Source of the DNA: Prorocentrum cordatum | Taxonomy: Eukaryota > Sar > Dinophyceae > Prorocentrales > Prorocentraceae | Direction of reading: 5' to 3' | Assembly: GCA_963575745.1 (NCBI GenBank) | Contig: CAUYUJ010016908.1 | Location: 52,501-116,500, forward strand | DNA: 64,000 nt | Shown: piece by piece, positions 42,226-53,799 of the stretch | Position numbering within the stretch: the first letter of the stretch is position 1 | How the letters are laid out: each line of letters begins with the position of its first letter | Made by a program: the position numbers and the translations under genes | Notes under the pieces: generated by a model | What the model was told of the DNA's origin: nothing | The model's input: the letters and a program-made list of their open reading frames with translations, nothing else | Database searches by the model: none

Positions 42226-43365
42226 TGATCTGGGCCCTCAACCCCATTTATCTGGACCTTCAGCCCTAACCATCCGCCCTGTTTTTCTATCTGATCTATG
42301 TGGGTTTCCCTGAACTGCGCAGGATCATGCCATGACTTTAAAGGAATTCTTCCGCATCCTCCGCGGAGGTTGGAAGGTATGCGAGATGGAGGTGGAGGGA
42401 ACGAGATGCAGTGGCCGAAGCTGTGCACGAACAACTGCCCCAGTTGTGACCGGCACCCGCGCCCGAATGTGTGCCCGAACGCGCCACAGGGCGTGACCGA
42501 AATGTCTGGGTCGAGACCGAATCGGCGATGGTTGGCTGCGCCAGCGATAGAGCCAGACGGGGAGCACCGACAAGCGAATTGGCCAGCATGCAAAGAGCGG
42601 GGAGAGAGCGGAGCGGGCGGCCGCGGGTGGAGAGGAGAAGAAAATGCCACTCAGAGGCGGAAGAATCGAGATCGGTCACACACTCTGCCACACTTTACGT
42701 GTGCGGGCCGACCTTCGGGTACGCTTTCGGACACCGATTCTGGGGCGATGCCACGCACCTTTTCGGCCGACAGGGGCCTGGCGCTGTGGCCCTCGGGTCA
42801 TCACAGGAATCATGGCGGAGGCGTCTTATTGTTCTTATTACCCAGTTCGGCCTCTGGGAGGGGCCAGCCGGGCCCCAAGACCGTCCAACAAAAACTACTC
42901 TGGATGAAGAGCCGGTCCCGGGGAATGGGTCGAGACCTCTGGGGATCGACGCAATGGAAAACCAAAACGTCGGAAATCTGGGTCTGGATGGAGGCTGTCG
43001 GAAAGTGGCCCTGAAGGTCGCCCAGCACAGGGCCGAGGATGGAGATCAGGGCCAAAGGTCGTGGGTCCAGAAGACCCCAACAACACAAGGAATTCGGGAT
43101 GAGGCGTCTCCGCCGTGATCCGGGCGTCGGGTGTCGGCGATTCTGCGAGTGCTCAGTCGGGGTCGTATGGCCTTCGCTGGTCTCAGAGGTGGACGTTGGC
43201 GTTCTGCGCGACGGAGCCCACGCAGGCTGGCAGATCAAGCAAAACGTTGGCCGCGCGAGACGCGCCCGCACTGATCGTGGCAACGGCCAGCACGCCCGCC
43301 GCTCTTCAGGTGCCAGGCCAGGTCCGAAATCCTCCGTGCCCTCTGGACTACCTGGGAACGCTTGA

Positions 43366-43630
43366 AGGTCTCGGTCCTCGTCGGGGTCGAGCTTCATCGA
43401 GGACAAGGAAGTGGGGGGGGGGAGCGACAACCGGCCCAGCCAGCCGTCGTCCACGACTCGACCCCAAATATGCCCCCCAGACCGCCCGAATATCTCGGTC
43501 CTCGCCGGGGTCGAGCCTCGTCGAAGACGAGATGGGAGGAGCCAGAGGTCCCCGACCCCAAACGGGCCCCCCAGAACGCTCGAAGATCTGGGTCCTCATC
43601 GGGTCGAGCCCCGTCGGGGCCAGGAGAAAG
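43366..43630. repeat. Three degenerate units of about 95-120 bp
   Basis: CTCGGTCCTCGTCGGGGTCG and variants at 43369, 43493 and 43587. Confidence 0.45.
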
Positions 43631-43649
43631 GTGGAGGACCCGGGAACGG

Positions 43650-44490
43650 GGCGGAGAAGGAAAAGGAGGAGGAGGAGGAGGAAGAGGAGGAGGGAGGGAG
43701 GATGGGGACGAGAAGGAGGAGGGGGAGGAGGAGAAATGAGGAGAACAAAGAGGAGGAGGAGGAGGAGGAGGAGGAGGAGGAGGAGGAGGAGAAGGAGCAG
43801 GAGGAAAATGGGAGGAGGGCAGGAGGAGGAGGCGGAGGAGGAGGAGGAGGAGGTAGGAGGAGGAGGAGGAGGAGGAGGAGGAGGAGGAGGGAGGAGGAGG
43901 AGGAGGAGGAGGAGGAGGAGGAGGAGGGAGGAGGAGGAGGAGGAGGGGAGGAGGGGGAGGAGGAGGAGGAGGAGGAGGATGAGGAGGAAGAGGAGGAGGA
44001 GGAGGAGGAGGGAGGAGGGAGGAGGGAGGAGGGAGGAGGAGGAGGGAGGAGGGGAGGAGGAGGGAGGAAGGAGGAGGAGGAGGAGAAAGACGAGGAAAAT
44101 GAGGAGGAGGAGGAGGAGGAGAGGAGGAGGAGGAGGAGGAGGGAGGAGGAGGAGGGGAGGAGGAGGAGGAGGAGAGGAGGCAGCAGAAGGAGGAGGAGGA
44201 GGACGAGGGGAAGGAGGGGGAGGAGGACAGGGAGGAAGAGGAGAAGGAGGAGGAGGAGAAAGACGAGGACGATGAGGGGGAGGAGGAGGAGGAGGAGGAG
44301 GAGGAGGAGGAGGAGGAGGAGGAGGGAGGACGAGGAGGAGGACGAGGAGGAGAGGAGGGGGAGGTGGGGGAGGAGGAGGAGGAGGAGGAGGAGGAGGAGG
44401 AGGAGGAGGAGGAAGAGGAGGAGGGGGAGAAGGAGGAGGAGGACGGGGAGGAGGAAGAGGAGGGGGAGGTGGGGGAGGAGGAGGAGAGGA
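43650..44490. repeat. Longest GGA tract, about 840 bp
   Basis: Purine-only plus strand broken by a few GAC/GCAG units. Opens very long Glu/Gly/Arg or Pro/Ser/Leu frames that I do not accept as genes. Confidence 0.8.
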
Positions 44491-44499
44491 TGCCCCCAG

Positions 44500-45160
44500 G
44501 CCCCGCCAGGCGACGTCCACGACTCCTGCTGCATCCAGCTCGGCTGGGACTGGAAGCCACCGTCCTGACCGCCTCGCACGGCCGCGCACGGCCACCTTTC
44601 GCCGTCGCCGTCGCCGCCAGTGCGACGGCAAGCCGCCGTCGGACGGCCTCCGCGAGGCGCCGTCGCCACGCCACCCGCGGCGCCACGACGACGGCGTCGC
44701 CATCGCTGCCGCCGCCGCCGCCGCCGTCGCCACCGTTGCAGTTCTCGACCTCGGCGTCGGCGTCGCCCTCGTCCTCGCCGTCCTCCGTCGCCGTCGAATT
44801 TTTTAGGGCAGACCGCCGACGCTCTGAGCTTGTTCAGGGAACGAGCTCCAGAGACCTCGACCCCGTCGCGGAGACCGAAATGCCGCCCAAGATATGTTTT
44901 CGACCGTCATGGCCATGCTCACAAGTTATGACAGGGCACCGACACTTGCGAAACAGACGCTGGCATGTTGCTCTCTCAACATTGAGAGTCGAGTGAGGGA
45001 GGGAGAATACAAATTGCCTCCAAATGGCTCGCAAGGTGTTGCATGGGCCTGCCGTGACGGGCCACCGGAGGCCCATGACAAACTGCGAGCCCGAGCAAGC
45101 TGCCCAACCGAGCGAGCGAACGAGCCTCCGCAGGGGCACTGCCCCGCCTCGCCGGAGTGA
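44500..45160. other. CGCC-rich segment between GGA tracts, no confident gene
   Basis: CGCCGTCGCC triplets at 44585-44790. A minus frame at 44834-45139 (ITCEHGHDGRKHILGG) and a plus frame at 44894-45160 overlap in codon register and I cannot choose between them. Confidence 0.3.
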
Positions 45161-45164
45161 TGAG

Positions 45165-45775
45165 GAGGTGGGGAGTCCGGGGAAGGAGGGGGAAGAGGAG
45201 GAAGGGGAAGGAGGAGGCAGGGGGGGAGAAGGAGGAGGAGGAGGAGGAGAAGGAGGAGGAGCAGGAGGAGAAGGAGGAGGAGGAGGAGAAGGGCGAGGAT
45301 GGGGAGGAGGACGGGGAGGAGAAGGAGGGCAGGAAGACGAGGAGGAGGAGGAGGAGGAGGAGGAGGAGGAGGAGGAGGAGGAGGAGGGGGAGGGGAGGGG
45401 GAGGAGGAGAGGAGGAGAGGAGGAGGAGGAGGAGGAGGAGGACGACGAGGAGGACGAGGAGGAGGAGTCTGTCTGTCTGTCTTACCCGGAGGAGGAGGAG
45501 GAGGAAGAGGAGGAGTCTGTCTGTCTGTCTTACCCATTCGAGCTCCACATGTCTGAACTACACTCTGGAGGAGGAGAAGGAGGAGGAGGAGGAGGAGGAG
45601 AAAGAGGGGGAGATGGGGGGGAGGAGGAGGAGGAATATAAGGAGAAGGAGGAATAGGAGGAGGAGGAGGAGGAGGAGGAGGAGGAGGAGGAGGAGGAGGA
45701 GGAGGAGGAGCAGGAGGACGAGGAGGAGGAGGAGGAGGAGGAGAAGGAGGAGGAGGATGAAACGAGGATGAAACG
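45165..45775. repeat. GGA tract with repeated TGTCTGTCTGTCTTACCC inserts
   Basis: Two copies of GGAGTCTGTCTGTCTGTCTT at 45462 and 45514 inside the purine tract. Confidence 0.75.
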
Positions 45776-46085
45776 AGGAGAAGGAGGAAGACCAATGTAA
45801 ACCCAAGAGTCATCAACGATGTTGGAAAAAACCGTCCCTCCGAGCTCCCTCTTCATGGCATTTCCACTGAGGGAACTGCCTCGTTGGAAAACAGCCGTTT
45901 GGAAAGCCTGAAGCGTGCCACAGTATTATTCTCAGAACTCCAAAGCCACGGATCAACCTGACTGTTGCGTCTGTACGATCAAGAATCGTGTCAAAACGCC
46001 ATTCCTAGGACTTCAACACCGCGAATCAAAGTAACTGCTGCACGCGTGAATCTTTCCCAAACGCTATTTCTGGTACGTTGAACCT

Positions 46086-46430
46086 GGGAATCCGCGAAAC
46101 CGCTGCAATGTTGAAAAAAGAATGCGCGCGGCGCTCAAGCGAAAACCAAATGCTGAAAAAGCCACCCTCAATCCGTGAAGCTCTTGCAAATTATTAAACA
46201 GACAGGAGTGCGCGCGGCGCGAATGCGAGATTCACATTTTTTCTTTGGCCAATTTGTCAAATGAATGCACGCGGTGCTGACGCCAAAACCACATGTTGAA
46301 GACGACCCGCCCTCACTCCGTGAAGCTCTTGCAAATTGTTTAAACGCCTATGTGCAGCGCTAAGGCGAGAGCCACATTTTGAAAACGGCCCGCCCTCCAT
46401 CTGCGAAGCTATTGCAAACGTTTAAGCTTC
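46086..46430. repeat. Three diverged tandem units of about 110 bp
   Basis: CCGTGAAGCTCTTGCAAATT and variants recur at about 46173, 46319 and 46403, each preceded by GCGCGGCGC-like and AACCACATGTTGAA-like segments. No gene seen in 45790-46430. Confidence 0.5.
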
Positions 46431-46529
46431 AAGGCCATGAATGGTAGAGATTATCAAGGGAAACGCCCGGCCCCCCCCCTTTCGACCGGCCTCGGGGTGC
46501 AACAGGGAGAATTTGTTCATTAGGAAAAA

Positions 46530-46935
46530 GAATGGAGGAGAAGGAGGCGGAGGAGGAAGAGAAGGAGAGGGAGGAGGCGGAAGAACGTTGAGGAACATTT
46601 AGTTTAACCACAGGCCAGATCGGACCACGCACCCCAGACGGGGGAACAAACATCACGCAGGCACCGAAGCCCCAGCGTGGCGGAGGAGGGGGAAAGGGAG
46701 GAGGAGCAGGATGAACGGAGGAGGAGGAGGAGGAGGAGGAGGAGGAGGAGCCAGGGAGCAGGAGGAGGGGCCAGGGAGCAGGAGGAGGAGGGGGAGGGGG
46801 AGGAGGGAGGGGGGGAAGAGAAGAGAAGCAGCAGGAGCAGGAGCAGGAACAGGAGGAGGAGGAACACGGGGAGGAGGAGGAGAAGGAGGAGGAGGAGGAG
46901 GAGGAGGAGGAGGGGGAGGAGGAAAGGAGAGAAGC
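46530..46935. repeat. GGA tract
   Basis: GAG/GGA triplets with GGGCCAGGGAGC insert repeated at 46755 and 46775. Confidence 0.75.
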
Positions 46936-47261
46936 AGGAGGGACAGCAGGGAGCCACTCCGAGAGAGGCTCCCTGCCTGCTCGCTTCGCTCATCACGGCC
47001 ATGCCCCACCCTCTCCTCGCGAGGGCGCCCTCCCCTCCCCTCGGCCGTGGCCCTCCTTCTTTCCTCCGAGCAGCAGAGGTGGGAACAAGGAAAAGCGACA
47101 CCACCACCACCAGGGGCCAACAGCGGGAAGAGCCAGGGAGGGGGCCCTGGTGGTGTGCCGCCCCTCTCGCTCGAGGCATCCCAGCTCGCGGGAGCATCGT
47201 GAACCTCTTCGCTGGAGGTGGCCCCACTGGTGGTGGTCGTGACGCTCCTCCTTCCTGTGAG

Positions 47262-47455
47262 GAACAAGAAACGGCATAAACATAAACTTTTTGAGGACCG
47301 CGCAGGTTTCTTGGATTCGCGCTGGGCGCCCCTCCCTGGCGCGCTCCGCGCGCCAGGGGCGGCGCCAGAGGCGCCGCCAGGGGGGACCTGGGCGCAGGTC
47401 CAAGGAACCCGCGCGGAGCTTCAACATTTTCTGCTTATGCCGTTTAAACTCTTCA
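47262..47455. mobile_element. Family C foldback
   Basis: AACAAGAAACGGCATAAAC end, arm GACCGCGCAGGTTTCTTGG, loop GGCGCGCTCCGCGCGCC, right arm CCAAGGAACCCGCGCGGAG. Confidence 0.55.
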
Positions 47456-47641
47456 ATTCCCCCGAAAACGGGTGGGTGAGACGAAGCCATGACGAGGATA
47501 AACTCTGTACGGACAAATCGAGAACCTCGGAAATTTTCGCGGCTTTGCAAGATGTCTCGGGCGCCGCGGCCTTCTCAGAGCGTTCCGGAACGCTCTGAGA
47601 GCGTTCTGGATTGCTCTGGAACGGATTTGTCGTCGTCCTGC

Positions 47642-47863
47642 CTCCGCCCGAGGGGGGCGGGCGGCCTTCTTGGAAGGCGGGCCCCTTCCCGTAGGAAGGC
47701 CTCTGCGGCGGCATGCCGCCGCCTCCGCGCGGGGCGCCGCGGGGCAGACCGCCGTCAGCCGTCGAGCCGCGCGCGGGCCAGCGAGCAGACGTCAGGCCAC
47801 CACACGCGAGCCAAAGCGTGCTCGCGTCGTCGAACAGAGTCACGCCGGGAGGCTGTTCCCCGA
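47642..47863 (-). CDS. Candidate exon, Gly/Pro/Arg-rich second half
   Basis: Begins after GGCTGCAG. It reads GEQPPGVTLFDDASTLWLA, then GGLTSARWPARG and LPRGAPRGGGGMPPQRPSYG, ending at GGAG before GCAGG. RGG-like repeats with Tyr suggest a disordered RNA-binding region. The 3' boundary coincides with the edge of a dispersed repeat (family G). Confidence 0.35.
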
Positions 47864-48494
47864 CTGCAGCCTCTGGGGTTCCTCGCCGCAGGATGTGAAA
47901 AGGCGAGACCTCAGGACGTCCATTGATTCTTGGTGTGGAGACGTCACGCCTTCCGTCGCAAAACCATCGAAACCCAAGAAACCCAGGGCACCCTGGAGGC
48001 AAGCAGGGTGTTTCTTGGCATGGGCCTCCACTGAAAGGACACCACACGTCTGGGAGCTGAACCCCACCCCCGCGGGTCGGATTCGGAACAAGCGGACTGG
48101 GGGGCAGAAATCGAGGGGCGTCGGCAGCGAAGTGAGAAGCCCGGGCGGGGGCGTCCGATGCCCGAGCGTCGCGAGTGAACCCGCAGGGCAGGGGTCGGGT
48201 TCCCAGGTGGCTGCCAGGAGGAACGACGCCGAATGAAGAACGAAGAAGCCCCTCTGGCCGCGGCGGAGGATACATGAGGGGCAACGATAGGGGGAATGGG
48301 CATAAGGGGGGATGCATCGACCTGGAATTGGCGATACATCGTCGATAGATCGGCGATAGGCCTCCGATGGTGAATTCGCAACTTCCTGGGCAAGTTTGGG
48401 CTATCGGGCCCCTATCGGCGATCAATGGGCGATTGGGGATCGATGCATCCCCCCCTATGCCTATCACCCCCCTGTTGTTGCCCCTGAATACATC

Positions 48495-48656
48495 TTAAGT
48501 CGGGCACGTCCCTCTACAGGACGAATCAAGATTCAAGAATAGTACAACAATAATCCGGGGACGAGTTTTCAACTGTTTTGCAACCGTTTTTGAACATGTG
48601 TTGACCATCTTGTACTTTTCCTCCAAGATCTGCCTGTAGGGTGACATGCCCGACGA
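48495..48656. mobile_element. Family D MITE, diverged
   Basis: TTAAGTCGGGCACGTCCCTC and GTGACATGCCCGACG ends; no duplication visible. Confidence 0.5.
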
Positions 48657-49519
48657 CCTATGATGAATCGAGAATCTCTGAGATCCTGCTCTGAGATCCA
48701 GCGGCTCTGGAAGACGTCTCGGCCGCCGCGGCCTTCTCAGAGCGTTCCGGAACGCTCAGAGAATGTTCTGGACCGCTGTGGAACGGCTTTATCCTCGTCC
48801 TGGCCCTCTCCGAAGCAAAGGCGATTCCACTCAACCTCGATCTCCAAACATCTCCCGGGGCGCAACTGGTGCCGATTTTCGTCCAAGAGCTATTCTTGAC
48901 AGTCCCGGGTCCCGAAAACAGCCCCTTGGAGGCCAAAAAACGCAACAGACATCAAATTCGAACCCAAACCCTCGAACCTCGCCCCCATTTCCGGCTCGCC
49001 GGAACCCATGCGGGGCCACCTCGGGCTCCTTGTCGGCGCAGGCGAGGTGGCAGTGCGGAGTTGAGGAGGGGTTCGGCAGGGCGGCGTAGTGTCTCCAAGG
49101 CCTAAGGCCGCGGTGGCATGGAGCGCGGACTAGACACCTACCGTCAGCGTGCTACCAGCAGGAACGCAGAACAAGGGGCGCAGGGGCTTTGCTGGCCACG
49201 GTCCGCCCAAGCCACACACAGGCTCCACGACAGAAGGGCACGACACGGCCCGCCAACCCGAGCACCTGGTGAGCCCAGAGCGGTCCTTGTGTCTCAACGT
49301 CTCGACTGTAGTCGACGTCAAACAATCACCCCCCCATACTAACCACCCCGACACGCGGAGATGTTTAGGAAACGCGCCCAGAGAAGGAATCGAACGGGGC
49401 AAGGCTGTCTGGTAAACGCCCAGGGCCGTTTAGCAAACGCCGTTGTCCGGTCCGGGTGGTTTTTCCTCCCTTGAAGTAGGGGACAGGAGGGGAAGCGAGG
49501 TGGGCGACCCACCCGCAGC

Positions 49520-49690
49520 CCGAAGCGACGGGGGTGGGGAAACCAAAAGGCACTGGTACCGCTACTCCACGGTCCTCTCCCGGGGTGTCCCCTCTAACTA
49601 GAACCTCGAGGCGAATCCAGCGGTGGCGACGAGGGACTCCCAGGAGGCCCCAAAAGCTGATAAACGGGCGAAGAGTAGAGGTATGGGCAC
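49520..49690 (-). mobile_element. Family A copy
   Basis: Core CACCGCTGGATTCGCCTCGA, ends GTGCCCATACC and AGCGGTACCAGTGCC followed by TTTTGGTTTCCCC. No clear AG acceptor follows. Confidence 0.45.
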
Positions 49691-49756
49691 GTACATGTTC
49701 CAAATCTGTAGGAAAGGGGGGGGGGGCACCCGGCCACCTCAGACCCCCAGCTGGGG

Positions 49757-49984
49757 TTAGGTCGGGCATGTCCCCCTCCCCACTCCTTGCTCTGCTGCTA
49801 CCATCTCTGTCTGCTACCAAGGAGAAGCAGCAGAATGGATAAAGAGGCGGCAAAGGAGGACAAGGACGAGGAGGACGAGGAGGACGACGACGACGAGGAG
49901 GAGGCGGAGGAGGAGGAGGAGGAGGAGGAGGAGGAGGAGGAGAAGGACTGTTTTAATGTCTGCGGAGGGACACTCACGACTTAT
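49757..49984. mobile_element. Family D MITE whose interior contains a GGA tract
   Basis: Ends TTAGGTCGGGCATGTCCCCC and GAGGGACACTCACGACTTAT; flanks AGCTGGGG and AGCCGGGG (7 of 8). The interior is mostly a GAG/GAC microsatellite instead of the usual AT-rich centre. Confidence 0.45.
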
Positions 49985-50036
49985 AGCCGGGGGGGGGGAT
50001 CCGCGGGCCGCCGACGGGGCGACCGGGGCGCAGCGC

Positions 50037-50085
50037 CTCCTCCCTTGTAGCCGCCGTGCCCCTTGCCGCCGCCGTACGCCTTGCC
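50037..50085 (-). CDS. Small Gly/Lys/Tyr-rich exon
   Basis: 49 nt after CGGCGGCGCCAG, reading GKAYGGGKGHGGYKGG to GGAG before GCGCTG. The codons are almost all GC-ending, and the Gly-Tyr-Lys pattern is typical of prion-like RNA-binding tails. An upstream open frame (GEKRRLRPAALPRPGG) may be part of the same exon in another frame. Confidence 0.35.
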
Positions 50086-50184
50086 CTGGCGCCGCCGGGG
50101 CGGGGAAGCGCGGCGGGGCGGAGGCGGCGCTTCTCGCCGTCGTTCTCCAGGGGGTGCGAGGGGTGCGAGGGGCGAGAGGAGCGA

Positions 50185-50400
50185 TCCTCCGCCTCCTCCC
50201 CTCCTCCTCCCCCTCCTCCTCCCTCCTCCTCTCCTCCTCCTCCTCCTCCTCCTCCTCCTCCTCCTCCTCCTGCCTCCTCTCTCCTCCTCCTACCCTCCTC
50301 CTCTCTCCTCCTCCTCCTCCTCCTCCTCCTCCTCCTCCTCCTCCTCCGCCTCCTCCTCCTCGCTCCTCGCTCCTCGCTCCTCCTCGTCCGAGAGGATCGA
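50185..50400. repeat. TCC tract (opposite strand polarity)
   Basis: CTC/TCC on the plus strand; with 51158-51222 and 51925-52030 the only major tracts with pyrimidines on this strand. Confidence 0.75.
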
Positions 50401-50683
50401 GGGGTGCGAGGAACGAGGGGCTCGAGGATCGAGGAGACTTCGGGGGCAGGAGGCTCGTCAACAGGCAACAAAAAAAGTGCGATGGCGGGAGGGGCTTTGA
50501 GGACGAGACTCGAACGGGGACGAGAGGCGCCTTGAGGACGGGAGGCTCCTCGAGGACGAGCGGATCGAGGACGAGAGGCTCGAAGACGAGAGGCCCGAGG
50601 CTCACAGGGTCGAGGCTCTGGAGCCTCGCCGCCGGGATGCCCAAGGCCCTGCCGCGCTCGGCGGGGGTGGAGGGCAGCTGAGA

Positions 50684-50844
50684 TCAGGTCGGGCGTGTCC
50701 TCCTGCAGACGCTTGTTCAACGACACATGAAACATAGCCTAACATTACCAAACCAAATCATCAAATACAGAACTGTCGTCTCCATAGGATTTGTGTTTGG
50801 CTGTGTTTGGATGTTCCTCCTGTAGAGGGACATGCCCGGCATAA
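50684..50844. mobile_element. Family D MITE
   Basis: Ends TCAGGTCGGGCGTGTCC and GGGACATGCCCGGCATAA; flanks AGCTGAGA and AGCTGGGA (7 of 8). Confidence 0.6.
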
Positions 50845-50876
50845 AGCTGGGAGGAACCCAGGTTCCCTGGCTACTG

Positions 50877-51125
50877 GATACTGGAATGTTCCAGTCGCGA
50901 CCAACGAGAACGGTCGCTACAGATTTTGTTTCAAAGGTCGCTATCGGTCGCGACCGAGTTGCTTCAAAATCGGTCGCGCCCGATCGCGCGCGACCGATCG
51001 GTTGCCATCGGTGGCGACCCATCGCGACCCATCTGGGGATCGGTCGCGATCGATCGCGACCGATTTTTGGAGTGCCGATCGGTCGCGACCGATCGCGACC
51101 GAAGAGATCGGGTACGCATCCAATG
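50877..51125. repeat. TCGCGA palindrome cluster, copy 4
   Basis: Dense CGGTCGCGACCG motifs ending GCATCCAATGATCTGGG, as copies 2 and 3. Confidence 0.5.
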
Positions 51126-51469
51126 ATCTGGGGTGGGGGCAGCTGAGGAGCGGGCTCCTCGTCCTCCTCCTCCTCCTCCTCCTCCTGCTCCTCCTCCTCC
51201 TCCTCCTCCTCCTCCTCCTCGTCCCGGGGCGGACGCACAAGGGGTGGCCCCAGTCGTCCCCGACTTTTGGGGGGGGGGCGCTTTCGACCGGACCCAACGT
51301 TTGGGGGGCCCAGCCCTGGGAGATGCATACGGAGAGCGGGGCGTGCATCCCCGATAGCAGGAGCGCCCGAATCGCCGCCTCGGGGGGGGGGTATCCCAGA
51401 GCTCTCCCTCCCTCTTTTGTCTGAGCAGCCAAACGTCTCGGGCGGATCTCGGGGATTTCGATGGAAGAA

Positions 51470-51655
51470 CAAGTGCCAGCATAAACATAAACGTTTGGCG
51501 CTCCGCGCAGATTTCTTGGATCCTCGCCAGACGCCCCTTCCTGGCGCGCGGAGCGCGCCAGGGGCGCCGCCGTAGGCGCCGCCGGGGGGGCCCAGCGCGG
51601 ATCCAAGAAATGCCCGCGGAGCGCCGAAAGTCTATGTTTATAGCGTGTTTTCTTT
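51470..51655. mobile_element. Family C foldback
   Basis: Arm GGCGCTCCGCGCAGATTTCT and right arm AGAAATGCCCGCGGAGCGCC around a GGCGCGCGGAGCGCGCC loop. Confidence 0.55.
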
Positions 51656-52693
51656 GATTTGGGGAGTAGGATCACCTGCGAGGGGCAACAAGGGGAGTAG
51701 CGACTCAGCTCACGGAGCTGGCTGCTCAGGCGCATCCTGGCGCCGGAGGCGCCACCGTATCGGGGAGAGCGCCCTTGCGGCGGGGCCGAAACTGGCAGCA
51801 CGCGGCAGATGTCGGTACCCACCCTGTCCTGGCAGCCCCCGTCGTGCGGCACCGATCGTCACCACGGCTGGATCTGCCTCGAGCTTCAAAACAACCTCCA
51901 GGAGAGGCCCAGGAAGTCCTCTTCTTCCTCCTCCTCCTTCTCAACATCCTCCTCCTACTCCATCCTCCTCCCTCCTATGCTCCTCCCTCCTCTCCTTCCT
52001 CATCTTCCCCACCTCCATCCTCCTGCTCCGTCCTCGACTGCCAGCACATGACGTGAAACAAATTTGTCTGACATTCCCAACGGATCCGCTTTGGCAATCA
52101 ATGCCCGTGCCTGACCATGAACTTCAACCCGTCCGGAACTTAGAGGTCCACAAGAACTTCAGGGATGGCACCATACTTCTTTGTGACAATGTTCGGTGAC
52201 CTCGGAAGCGGCTTTTCGGCCTTGCTGGTGCGCTCTATCAGACCTGCTCGTGTAGCTGCTGTCGGTGCTTCCTGAGGTTATTTCGACGATTCTCTCTTGG
52301 TGAGTGATGCTTGATCGTTCCACGAGAGCCATGCTGTCTCTGGCTGGGATCCCAACGCCGCTATTGGATGCCCATGATGCTGGCCAGGTACGATTCATGT
52401 ACGTGCGTAGGGTGACTGCCCATTTGGATGGAATATCGCCTTCTCTGGTGATGTGGATGAATTCGTGTGCTGACTTGAACGCATGCCCGGCAAAGGAATG
52501 CATTCTGAATTCTATGGATGTGATATGAACCACCTTCCGCGATCTTGTGCAGTTGTGGAGCAGGGGCAAGGTTGCGGCCCATGTGTCCAGAAAGGACCCT
52601 GGCGACGCTGCATTGCCTTCCCCGTTCCCCCTGTTCACCCTCTCCTACCATGCTTCCCCCCTCTCCATCGTCCTCCCTCTGGGGAAACCAAAA

Positions 52694-52897
52694 TTTGGAC
52701 GCCCGAAATGGGTACGGAAAGACTGGGTACAATGCCCAACAACAGATGTTGTCCCAAACCAGCAGCGACCGCTGTTGGGCAGGCGGCCTCCTGTCTCAGA
52801 TGGACACAGGACGCGGCGGCGTGGACAGCGAGGCCTGTTCAAAATGAACCAGATCCGCTGTTGGGCATCGTCCCCATTCTTTCCGTGCCCATTTCGC
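52694..52897. mobile_element. ATGGGTACGG inverted-repeat element, copy 1
   Basis: CGAAATGGGTACGGAAA...GCCCAACA and its complement at the other end; GACAGCGAG and CGGCGGCG inside. Confidence 0.5.
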
Positions 52898-52957
52898 GCG
52901 TGCAGACCCCTGTTCACCTTCTCCTACCATGCTGCACCCCTCTCCATCGTCCTCCAT

Positions 52958-53234
52958 CTGGGGAAACCAGAAGGTACCGATACCGCCGCCCTCCGTACCT
53001 CTGCCAGGGTGCGCTCTGACCACACGAGTCTCGGGGCGGATCCAGCGGTGGCGACGAGAGCCTCCTAGGAGACCTAAATAGGGGAGAACGAGGGAAGGGT
53101 AGAGGTATCGGGAGAGACGTAATGAAATAAGGAGAGGCGCCATGAAATCTGAGGAAATAACATGGCCCCCGCCATGATATCCACCCCCCCTAGTCATCCC
53201 CCCCCCCCTCTTTGCCGCCCCCGAGTATGGGTAC
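52958..53234 (-). mobile_element. Family A copy, 277 nt
   Basis: GTACCCATACTCG to TGGTTTCCCCAG on the minus strand. The 3' end GGTATCGGTACC mirrors the 5' end, showing terminal inverted repeats. Extra sequence near the 5' end lengthens it. Confidence 0.5.
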
Positions 53235-53799
53235 CCTTTCCTCCTCCGACCCTCCCCGGGGAGTGCACCAGGGACTGGCCAGGGACCCAGGACTGACCAG
53301 CGTTGCCGCTGTGTGATGCCCTGGTCGGCCCGGCCGCCGCACCAGCGCGCCTCGGTCAAAGCCTCCTGCCACGGCCCGGCGGCCCGTGCAGAGCCCCCGG
53401 AGCCCGGAAGCCGTGGGAAACATGCAGGACCTGACTCTCTCGGGGCCCGCTTCGGAGCAAAACACGCATCGCCTTCCACTTCCTGAGGTGCGCGACGACT
53501 TGTTGCAGAGGTCGTGTAACCGTATAACCTTCCACTTTCGCAGGTCGGTATTATTAGGGAGCCCACAAAAGACGTACGCGCCCAGCTATGTACACGAACA
53601 CGGCCCCTCGATCCGTGAGACCGGCCGCGTTATACGAACATTTGCGCAATGTGAACTCTCGAAACCAGCGTGGATTCATGTACATGTACGTTCTTGTTCC
53701 GCTCCTGAATTATCGATTTCTTTCACCAACTCTTACAGTTTAACCGTGCAACCTTCCACTGACAACCTTTCCACCGTATATCGATTCCTTCCACTTTCG

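Noticed and set aside
43348-44733. Very long open frames (over 350 codons) on both strands
   Set aside because: They are translations of the GGA/TCC tract (poly-Pro/Ser/Leu or Arg/Glu/Gly) and are open in nearly all frames.
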